Position numbers and translations under genes: made by a program
Origin: Clostridia bacterium
GTDB lineage: Bacteria; Bacillota; Clostridia; Oscillospirales; Ruminococcaceae
Direction of reading: 5' to 3'
NCBI GenBank assembly: GCA_021152595.1
Contig: JAGKVC010000167.1
Location: 1 to 7,546, forward strand
DNA: 7,546 nucleotides
Notes under the pieces: model-generated
The model's database searches: none
What the model was told of the DNA's origin: nothing
The model's input: only the letters and a program-made list of their open reading frames with translations
In this document: piece after piece, positions 1-5,616 of the stretch
How positions within the stretch are numbered: position 1 is the first letter of the stretch
Layout of the letters: every line of letters begins with the position of its first letter

Positions 1-356
1 TCCTTGAGATATACAACATAGTACTTCTTTCGGAAAATAATCTTTGACTCGATATCAAAGAAGCCCATAACCTCCTGAAGCTGTTTTGCTTTTTCCTCAT
101 CAGTACAGGCAAACTCTAAATGATACCCCTTTTGCGGATCGCTTATGGAGCCGACACCCAAAAAAGCCCCTCGTAAAAAAGCTCTTTTACAACAGGAATT
201 CTTTATCAACATACCGTTTACCGGTTCTTCAAAGTTCCCTATTTTCTGAAGAAATTCCTGCATCTCACTATTCTCCAGAGACAGACCAGTTTCTATATTA
301 AATGTTTTTTTCAATAATGTAAAGCCTTTTCTGACAACAGCTTCATTTTCAGTCTC
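1..356 (-). pseudogene. whiA: WhiA (DNA-binding sporulation regulator), internal fragment
   Basis: The minus-strand frame read from about 356 down to 1 matches the first half of WhiA, a conserved Gram-positive regulator with an N-terminal LAGLIDADG-like domain and a C-terminal helix-turn-helix. Visible landmarks in order are ETENEAVVRKGFTLLKK, CCKRAFLRGAFLGVGS (the hallmark LRGAFL.GGS segment), GYHLEF and YYVVYLK. The frame runs off the window at base 1, so the C-terminal half including the HTH is outside. The first ~45 residues of a normal WhiA are absent: the homology begins exactly where the response regulator fragment stops. Between LLKK and CCKR there are about 20 residues fewer than in Bacillus subtilis WhiA as I recall it, so a short in-frame loss is possible. 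GC is about 40% (119 of the first 300 bases by hand count), well below the 55% of the next genes. Family identity is firm; whether the gene is truly broken or only mis-joined is open. Confidence 0.85.
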
Positions 357-465
357 CGATCAGATAGCCGCTGCCGACCTTCGTCCGGATGAAATCGGAA
401 AGCCCTGCGGCGGCGAGCTTTTTGCGCAGGCGCGTCACATTGACGGTCAGCGTATTCTCTTCGCT
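349..465 (-). pseudogene. OmpR/PhoB-family response regulator, C-terminal fragment (inverted)
   Basis: Read on the minus strand, the codons from about 462 to the TGA at 351-349 give ENTLTVNVTRLRKKL followed by DFIRTKVGSGYLIGD. This is the recognition helix and C-terminal hairpin of an OmpR-type winged-helix domain, closest in style to BceR-like regulators (NTLTVNVTRLRKKL, then GxGY). The receiver domain and the first half of the DNA-binding domain are missing. Upstream codons in the same frame are only the antisense of the histidine kinase. In BceRS operons the regulator lies directly upstream of and in line with the kinase; here the fragment points the other way. Its stop codon overlaps the first WhiA codons. 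It cannot produce a functional regulator as shown. Confidence 0.8.
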
Positions 466-1149
466 GTGTTCGGTTTCGCTGTCATGACAGTGCATTTTCT
501 GCGCTGGCGGCAGCATTATATGCAGCGTGAACGGATGATGCAGGCGCCCTGCCTCTTGCAGGATCCCCTGCCCGAACCGGATCACCTCGCAGAAGCGCAG
601 TATCAGGAAATGCTGCAAAATCTGCGCACGCTCTATACAGAGCAGGTCAACCGCACCGCACGCGAACGAACCGATACAATCGACTACTTTACACAGTGGG
701 TGCATCAGATCAAGACGCCGGTCTCCGTCATGCGGATGATCTTACAGGCGGAGGATACCGACGAACACCGCGCCCTGCAAACCGAGCTGTTCCGCGTTGA
801 ACAATATGCGGAAATGGCACTCGCCTACACGCGGCTCGACAGCAGCGCGCGCGATCTTGTCATTCGGGAAACGCCGCTGGATCCTGTGATCCGTTCGGCG
901 ATCCGCAAATATGCGCCGCTCTTTATCCGCCGCAAGCTGCGCATCCTCTACGACGGAACAGCCGAATCCGCACTGACGGACGAAAAATGGCTGCAATTCA
1001 TCCTCGAGCAGATTCTCTCAAATGCCGTCAAGTATACCGATACCGGCAGCGTGACCGTGACAGTCTCCGGACAGAAAATCTGCATTGCCGATACCGGAAA
1101 GGGCATCGCACCGGAGGATCTGCCTCGCATCTTTGAAAAGGGCTATACA
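454..1149 (+). pseudogene. BceS-type sensor histidine kinase, truncated at both ends
   Basis: This frame encodes most of the cytoplasmic part of an intramembrane-sensing histidine kinase. It starts with the tail of a transmembrane helix (LFAVFGFAVMTVHFLRW), then a linker and the H-box WVHQIKTPVS with the phospho-accepting histidine at about 703-705. The N-box ILSNAVKYT has its asparagine at 1021-1023, and the G1 box DTGKG starts at 1090, followed by RIFEKGYT. Homology ends there, at about 1149. The G2 box and the end of the ATP lid are missing, as are the first helix and the start codon. The WVHxIKTP form of the H-box is typical of kinases paired with BceAB transporters. The same frame stays open to 1665, but that part is the ABC ATPase read in the wrong frame. 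Without G2 the kinase should be inactive. Either the locus is deleted or the assembly is wrong. Confidence 0.88.
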
Positions 1150-1781
1150 CGCTGCTCAATATTCTTGCAGCACTCGACAAGCCCACAAAGGGTGATGTGC
1201 TGCTCGACGGCAAGACGCTCTCCAAGATCAGCGACAAGGAGCTTGCAGCATTCCGCCGTCAGAATCTGGGATTCGTGTTCCAGAATTTCAATCTGCTCGA
1301 TAATTTCACACTGCGTGACAACATCTTCCTGCCGCTCGTGCTGGCAGGCATGCAGTATGACGAAATGGAAAAGCGGCTCATTCCGCTGGCAAAGGTTCTC
1401 GGCATTCATGATCTGCTCGGAAAATTCCCCTATGAGGTCTCCGGCGGACAGAAGCAGCGTGCAGCGATTGCGCGCGCGATCATCACCGAGCCGAAGCTCC
1501 TGCTCGCAGATGAGCCGACCGGTGCGCTCGATTCCAAATCCACCGACAGCCTGCTCGATGTCTTCGGCAAGCTCAATGAAGGCGGTCAGACAATCGTCAT
1601 GGTCACGCATTCCGTCAAGGCAGCAAGCCATGCCGGCAGAGTGCTGTTCATCAAGGACGGCGTGATCTTCCACCAGATCTACCGCGGCGAAGCAACCAAT
1701 AAGGAGATGTATCAGCGCATTTCCGATTCGCTGACGCGCATGCTCTCGCAGAATCCGCAAGGCGGTGAGCAGGATGCGTAA
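1146..1781 (+). pseudogene. BceA-type ABC transporter ATPase, lacking the N-terminus and Walker A
   Basis: From 1146 the frame reads YTLLNILAALDKPTKGDV, the stretch that normally follows the GxGKS Walker A motif. The remainder is complete: Q-loop FVFQNFNLLDN with Q near 1281, signature VSGGQKQR from 1437, Walker B LLLADEP from 1497 with the D-loop GALDS after it, and the H-loop histidine near 1608 in MVTHS. The end at TAA 1779-1781 is a normal BceA-like tail. About 45 residues including Walker A are lost, replaced by the end of the kinase fragment in another frame, so there is no natural start (a GTG at 1197 is in frame but inside the domain). MacB/LolD/BceA-class ATPases energise FtsX-like permeases; this one could not bind ATP normally. 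It overlaps the permease start by 8 bp, the usual translational coupling. Confidence 0.9.
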
Positions 1782-3768
1782 GTTCTTTTACGGGCGTCTT
1801 GCGGCGGATAATCTCAAAAAGAACCGCCAGACCTATCTGCCCTATCTGATCTCGTGCAGCGTCACCGGCGCGATGCTCTATACGATCTGCTCGCTCTCGA
1901 AAAACGAGGGACTGAAGAACATGTCCAGAGGTGCAGAGAACACAACGGAAGTGCTGAAATTCGGCACAATCATCGCAATGTTCTTTGCAGCGATCTTTCT
2001 CTTTTATACAAACAGCTTTCTGATGAAGCACCGCCGCAAGGAATTCGGTCTCTATCAGCTTCTCGGTATGGAAAAGCGGCATCTTGCAAGGGTGCTGTTC
2101 GCAGAAACCGTCTATACCGCAGGCATCACAATGGGCTGCGGATTTCTGCTCGGCATTCTGCTTGATAAGCTGATGTATCTGCTGCTGCTGCGCGTCACAG
2201 GTCTCATATCCGATGCAAAGGTTCCGTTCGGATTTGAAATCAACGTCTTTGCAATGCTCACAGTCGCAGCCTTCTTCGGCATCGTGTTCATTCTGATTCT
2301 GCTCAATGCCGTGCGCATTGTCCACTTCACAAAGCCGATCAGCATGCTCAACGAAGCGAATGCCGGTGAACGCGAGCCGAAAACCAAGGTCATTATGGCG
2401 ATTCTCGGCGTGCTGCTTGTCGGCGCAGGATATGTCATGTCGCTCTGCGCAACGGACACCAGCCTGATTCTCAAGTTCATGCTGCCGGCGGTTCTCTGCG
2501 TCATTGTCGGCACATATTTCCTGTTCATCGCAGGCAGCATTGCACTGCTCAAGCTGCTGAAAAAGAACAAGTCCTATTATTACAAAACGCGCCATTTTAC
2601 GTCCATTTCCGGCATGATCTACCGCATGAAGCAGAATGCAGTCGGATTAAGCTCGATCTGCATTCTCTCGACGATGGTGCTCGTCATGATCTCCTCGACA
2701 AGCTGCATGGTGTTCGGCGCAAAGGAGATGATGAAAGAGCTCTATCCGCGTGAAATTCAGTCATGCGGCATGGTGACGGAAGATGAAAACAGACTTGCGT
2801 TCATTGACAAAATCAACCGGCATCTGGAAACCTTCGGGCTTCACGCTGAAAATCCGCTGACCTATGAACAGGTCCGCGCCGGTGCTGTTTTCTCCGACGG
2901 AAATTTCAACGAATGCGATTACGGCAATCCGCATCAGCGTGAACTGAGCAGAACGCTGACTGTCATCTGCAACAGCCGCTATCAGGAGATCACCGGCAAT
3001 GCGGTTTCTCTGGAACCGGACGAAATCCTGCTTTCCAGCACAGAGCCGCTCCCGACACTCCGCAGACAGACCAGCCTGTTCGGTGTCAAATTCAAGATCA
3101 AGGAGCTGATTGATCCGGTTTACGGTTTCAACAACACATTCCCCGGATACGTCGCTGTTGTTTCTGACCTTGACGCATTAAAACGGCTCGAGGTCGATGA
3201 ACACCGTTACATTCACTACTACTATCTGTTTGATATCCCCGCTGAGCACGAACTGGAAATCTTCGGCGATCAGGATACACGCTACGGAAATTCAGATCTG
3301 CTGCAAAACCTCGATGTGATGATGCTTAACATGCGTAATGAGGACTACACGTTCTATATGAGCGTTTACGGTGCTTTCTTCTTCATCGCGCTGTTCCTCG
3401 GGCTGCTGTTCACGGTGCAAATGGTGCTGATGATCTACTACAAGCAGATTTCCGAAGGTCATGACGACCGCCAGCGCTATATCATCATGCAGAATGTCGG
3501 CATGAGCCGCGCTGAGATCCGCCAGAGCATCCGCTCGCAGATCCTGACCGTATTCTTCCTGCCGCTTGTCACGGCTGCGATCCATACAGCCTTCTGCATT
3601 CCGATCATCAGAACAGTGCTGTACGAAATGGAGCTTTCAAACTCCCGGCTGATCTATCTGATTCTGGGCTGCACATTCATTGCATTCTCGATCCTCTATG
3701 CAGTGATCTACGCGGTAACCGCAAAAATCTACTACCGCATCGTCAGCGCAAACAGCACAGCAGCCTGA
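1774..3768 (+). CDS. BceB-type ABC transporter permease (FtsX family)
   Basis: An intact 664-aa integral membrane protein with the ten-helix plan of BceB/VraG permeases, which with a BceA ATPase remove or sense cell-wall-targeting peptide antibiotics. Hydrophobic helices lie near residues 22-40, 60-78, 110-137, 157-178, 207-224, 232-260, 291-311, 525-552, 588-612 and 625-650. Helices 2-4 and 8-10 form the two FtsX-like blocks, and each block carries a conserved turn (EFGLYQLLGM and YIIMQNVGMSRAEI). A hydrophilic segment of about 200 residues between helices 7 and 8 is the extracytoplasmic domain expected to contact peptide or the partner kinase. I chose ATG 1774 rather than GTG 1765 because homologues begin close to MRKFF..RLA..N and GGTGAG lies just upstream. 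The partner ATPase, kinase and regulator are all broken upstream, so this permease appears orphaned here. Substrate is not readable from the sequence. Confidence 0.92.
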   Translation: MRKFFYGRLAADNLKKNRQTYLPYLISCSVTGAMLYTICSLSKNEGLKNMSRGAENTTEVLKFGTIIAMFFAAIFLFYTNSFLMKHRRKEFGLYQLLGMEKRHLARVLFAETVYTAGITMGCGFLLGILLDKLMYLLLLRVTGLISDAKVPFGFEINVFAMLTVAAFFGIVFILILLNAVRIVHFTKPISMLNEANAGEREPKTKVIMAILGVLLVGAGYVMSLCATDTSLILKFMLPAVLCVIVGTYFLFIAGSIALLKLLKKNKSYYYKTRHFTSISGMIYRMKQNAVGLSSICILSTMVLVMISSTSCMVFGAKEMMKELYPREIQSCGMVTEDENRLAFIDKINRHLETFGLHAENPLTYEQVRAGAVFSDGNFNECDYGNPHQRELSRTLTVICNSRYQEITGNAVSLEPDEILLSSTEPLPTLRRQTSLFGVKFKIKELIDPVYGFNNTFPGYVAVVSDLDALKRLEVDEHRYIHYYYLFDIPAEHELEIFGDQDTRYGNSDLLQNLDVMMLNMRNEDYTFYMSVYGAFFFIALFLGLLFTVQMVLMIYYKQISEGHDDRQRYIIMQNVGMSRAEIRQSIRSQILTVFFLPLVTAAIHTAFCIPIIRTVLYEMELSNSRLIYLILGCTFIAFSILYAVIYAVTAKIYYRIVSANSTAA

Positions 3769-3812
3769 GTACACAGTCAAAGCAGCCGCTCCTGTGCGCA
3801 TATATAAAATTT

Positions 3813-3842
3813 GCCCCTGAGTGTCTCAAAACGCTCAGGGGC
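3813..3842. terminator. Intergenic hairpin, likely bidirectional terminator
   Basis: GCCCCTGAG pairs with CTCAGGGGC, extended by two more pairs (G-C and a T-G wobble) around an 8-nt loop. It follows the permease stop by 45 bp. The plus-side tail (ATTG) is poor in T. The minus-side tail begins AAATTTTAT, so it may work better for transcription arriving from the right. It is one of three related hairpins in the window. Confidence 0.65.
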
Positions 3843-3871
3843 ATTGCGCGGGCGGGCAGTTCCGAAAGCCG

Positions 3872-3964
3872 TTATTCTAATCCGGCAACGTCACGCACAT
3901 CTTTCAGCGCACATGTTTCCTCCGGTGTACTGCGGTAATGCAGCAAATCAGAAATTATGTATTC
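3872..3964 (-). other. Short open C-terminal-like tail of unknown origin
   Basis: Downstream of the 3955-4536 gene, in a different minus-strand frame, about 30 codons are open and end at TAA 3874-3872. They read as a soluble protein tail (DLLHYRSTPEETCALKD then VRDVAGLE). No start is seen: the frame has a stop at 3967-3965. The hairpin with its minus-side T-run follows 30 bp later, where a gene end would be expected. It could be the remnant of a deleted gene or chance; I do not recognise a family. Confidence 0.25.
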
Positions 3965-4536
3965 TTAAACACCCGCAATTCGATCTCATACGGAAACATA
4001 TCCTTGTAAGCAAACTTCACAATGAAGAAGAAATGCGCCCCCCAATAGAAGTCGAATTCAATCGAAAAAACGTCTGTGGCTTCTATCGGATGATGATCTG
4101 AGCGGTATTGGTTCCATTCCAGAATGCTGCAATGATCATACAAGGAGCTCATATCACCGAAATTGATTCCGTTTACCTCTAATTTTTCCTGAAGCAGATG
4201 CGGAATCAGTGTTTGCACCCGCGCATCATACGTTTTACCGTCTTTCAGATCCAAAGTACGGATCCAGTCATACGCCTTTTCGATGCATTCCTCTATATGC
4301 TCCAGCACATCCAGCATCCGCCTGACCGTCTCCTCCGGTATCACCTTGTCTGATCCTTTATATTCAGTCAGGATTTCACCCGCATCTGAATAAATGATAG
4401 AATATCTTTTGAAGCCGAATTCCGAAAAGTCTCTGTTTTCCAGTAAAAATATGACATCTTCCAGTGTATAATCGAAGGCTTCCTGAAAAACGACCTTTCC
4501 GGAACAGAATGATTTGGGCTCAGCATATTTCGGCAC
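3955..4536 (-). CDS. Hypothetical soluble protein, 193 aa
   Basis: I do not recognise this protein. The GTG at 4536-4534 is the likely start because GGGAGGAG lies 9 nt upstream and a perfect promoter sits at 4577-4605. The longer in-frame reading from 4605 would begin inside the -35 box and is therefore rejected. The product is cytoplasmic in appearance, with no signal peptide or membrane helix. The N-terminal third reads as beta strands and acidic helix (FDYTLEDVIFLLENRDFSEFGFKRYS). The middle is a helix (VRRMLDVLEHIEECIEKAYDW). The C-terminal part is strongly aromatic with alternating strands (FSIEFDFYWGAHFFFIVKF), which suggests a beta-sheet sandwich. It is a stand-alone gene: own promoter, hairpin on each side. 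Small genes of this look are sometimes immunity-like or accessory proteins, but nothing here demonstrates that. Confidence 0.75.
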   Translation of the reverse strand: MPKYAEPKSFCSGKVVFQEAFDYTLEDVIFLLENRDFSEFGFKRYSIIYSDAGEILTEYKGSDKVIPEETVRRMLDVLEHIEECIEKAYDWIRTLDLKDGKTYDARVQTLIPHLLQEKLEVNGINFGDMSSLYDHCSILEWNQYRSDHHPIEATDVFSIEFDFYWGAHFFFIVKFAYKDMFPYEIELRVFKNT

Positions 4537-4544
4537 AGCACGCA

Positions 4545-4553
4545 ACTCCTCCC
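4545..4553 (-). promoter_or_regulatory. Ribosome binding site that fixes the GTG start at 4536
   Basis: GGGAGGAGT on the minus strand, a near-perfect Shine-Dalgarno sequence, lies 9 nt before GTG 4536-4534. The TTG that immediately follows it is too close to be the start. Confidence 0.75.
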
Positions 4554-4576
4554 AATTATGATTTCTGTTTGTAACA

Positions 4577-4605
4577 ATTATAGCACAGCATCGAAATGCT
4601 GTCAA
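4577..4605 (-). promoter_or_regulatory. Consensus sigma-A promoter for the 193-aa gene
   Basis: On the minus strand TTGACA (4605-4600), a 17-bp spacer and TATAAT (4582-4577) give a perfect vegetative promoter, about 40 bp before the GTG start. The spacer contains an inverted repeat that also covers half of the -35 box (listed separately). Confidence 0.88.
4585..4602. promoter_or_regulatory. Palindrome inside the promoter spacer, operator-like
   Basis: ACAGCAT-CGAA-ATGCTGT: 7-bp perfect arms with a 4-bp centre, lying between -35 and -10 and overlapping three bases of the -35. The position is where a dimeric repressor would block RNA polymerase. No repressor gene is seen in the window. Its use as an operator is an inference from position. 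Confidence 0.45.
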
Positions 4606-4650
4606 TAGAACCGCCGTTGTGCATCAGACAGATGCCCATATAGAAGTTTT

Positions 4651-4680
4651 GCCCCGAAGCATTTCAAATTGCCTCGGGGC
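4651..4680. terminator. Intergenic hairpin after the HExxH protein gene
   Basis: GCCCCGA-A-GC pairs with GC-C-TCGGGGC around an ATTTCAAATT loop, one internal mismatch. It lies 43 bp beyond the minus-strand stop at 4723. T-runs are weak on both sides (ATTGTATTATTTC on plus, AAAACTTC on minus). In sequence and flanks it resembles the 3813-3842 hairpin. Confidence 0.6.
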
Positions 4681-4722
4681 ATTGTATTATTTCTTCATGT
4701 TCAGATAAAGCAGAAATTTCGG

Positions 4723-5265
4723 TCACTTCGATTTCATTTTATTTAATTCGTAAATATAATTGCGTAAAACACCTTTTTTAATAAAAAGTATGCTCCCGAG
4801 AACAATGAGAACCAAAGCTGCTGCACTTACGAACAGCGGATTTGCAATCTGTGAAAAAGACATAAGAAACTTTGTGCAATCGTCATTTAACGGAGCAGTT
4901 CCATTTAGATAGAGAAAAGGAATGATTACCCAAGCTAATATAGTAGATATCGGCATAAGACCTGTGAAAAATGAAAACATTCGATAAAAAGTGTTGTTTC
5001 GCTCTTTTTTGTAGAACAATAAATACACAAGAGAAACAATCAGAGGTAAAACAGCTCCGTTTGCGTTAAGCCACAGGTCAGAAACAAATGTGTATTCTCC
5101 GCCGTGTCCGCTGACATGGGCACTAAGTATACTGAAATCATCAATTACTTCTCCGGCAGAAAGCATTACGATCAAATGACCTGTTTCATGAAACAGGATA
5201 TATAATACTACCACAAGTATTGCTGATACAACAGAGCAAAGTATCAGTTTGTTTTTTGTATTCAT
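4723..5265 (-). CDS. Small M50-like membrane metalloprotease (HExxH), 180 aa
   Basis: A very hydrophobic protein with helices near residues 7-25, 68-84, 97-120 and 139-163. The end of helix 1 carries FHETGH, an HExxH zinc motif (H26, E27, H30) embedded in the membrane as in M50/site-2 proteases. A second polar intramembrane patch is NANGAVLP (67-74), and NDD at 127-129 is a candidate for the third zinc ligand. The usual M50 NPDG motif is not seen and no PDZ domain is present, so it is a compact, divergent form. Such proteins may process regulatory or bacteriocin-type peptides, but no substrate gene is adjacent. The ATG at 5265-5263 is preferred over an upstream TTG, since GAAAGG lies 10 nt before it. 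GC is about 36% against 55% in the flanks, suggesting separate origin. It has its own promoter at 5325-5353. Confidence 0.75.
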   Translation of the reverse strand: MNTKNKLILCSVVSAILVVVLYILFHETGHLIVMLSAGEVIDDFSILSAHVSGHGGEYTFVSDLWLNANGAVLPLIVSLVYLLFYKKERNNTFYRMFSFFTGLMPISTILAWVIIPFLYLNGTAPLNDDCTKFLMSFSQIANPLFVSAAALVLIVLGSILFIKKGVLRNYIYELNKMKSK

Positions 5266-5324
5266 TTCTTGGTTGCCTTTCAAATTTGAGATTACTCCAT
5301 AAAATTCCGATTATGATCGTAGCA

Positions 5325-5353
5325 ATTATAACAGATAATTACGGTATTGTCAA
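5325..5353 (-). promoter_or_regulatory. Consensus sigma-A promoter for the HExxH protein gene
   Basis: On the minus strand TTGACA (5353-5348), 17-bp spacer, TATAAT (5330-5325). The start codon is about 60 bp further on. The bases before the -35 (TTTCTA) and after the -10 (TGCTAC) resemble those of the 4577-4605 promoter. Confidence 0.88.
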
Positions 5354-5360
5354 TAGAAAC

Positions 5361-5399
5361 GCCATAGTGCTTCTGACTTTCAATCAGAAATACTATGGC
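5361..5399. terminator. Long hairpin upstream of the HExxH gene promoter
   Basis: GCCATAGT pairs with ACTATGGC and, after a 2-nt bulge region, TTCTGA pairs with TCAGAA around CTTTCAA. It begins 7 bp beyond the -35 box. It may be a transcription insulator or terminator; T-runs are short on both sides. No gene ends immediately next to it. Confidence 0.5.
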
Positions 5400-5554
5400 T
5401 TAATGCTTCTATATGAGTACCGACTTTCACGGCAGCAGCCTTTCCTTCTGTAGGTGCCTCCGGCGGATCTATAATGGGACGGAGTCCCAATTACAAATGC
5501 ATCGCAGATACCTATAAAATAAAAGATGTTGCCGCTTCTCTGAAACATTTTCCC
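5400..5554. other. Gene-free stretch between divergent promoters
   Basis: No convincing gene. It contains a small perfect inverted repeat, TGGGAC-GGA-GTCCCA at 5475-5489, followed by AT-rich sequence up to the -35 box at 5555. A 46-codon frame from ATG 5474 ends at 5611 but runs through the promoter and ribosome site of the next gene and lacks a ribosome site of its own. No riboswitch core is recognised. Confidence 0.5.
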
Positions 5555-5583
5555 TTGACAGATGTACGGTTTTCCGATATAAT
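5555..5583 (+). promoter_or_regulatory. Consensus sigma-A promoter for the PepSY protein gene
   Basis: TTGACA (5555-5560), 17-bp spacer, TATAAT (5578-5583). It predicts transcription starting near 5590 and a leader of under 30 nt before ATG 5617. Unlike the two minus-strand promoters, the flanking bases are not of their shared type. Confidence 0.9.
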
Positions 5584-5616
5584 AATATCAAAGATGGATG
5601 TTCGGAGGTGACGGAT

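Noticed and set aside
86..301. Plus-strand 71-codon frame
   Set aside because: Antisense of the clear WhiA fragment.
466..1665. Single 399-codon frame as one kinase protein
   Set aside because: After about 1149 it is the ABC ATPase read in a wrong frame (serine/arginine-rich, no homology), so only the first part is kinase.
1651..2595. 314-codon minus-strand frame
   Set aside because: Antisense of the permease and ATPase; cysteine- and histidine-rich shadow composition with no domain.
5220..5453. Plus-strand 77-codon frame
   Set aside because: Runs through the opposite-strand promoter and hairpin; no ribosome site or recognisable protein.
5474..5611. 46-codon frame that could be a leader peptide
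   Set aside because: It contains the whole promoter of the next gene and has no ribosome binding site.
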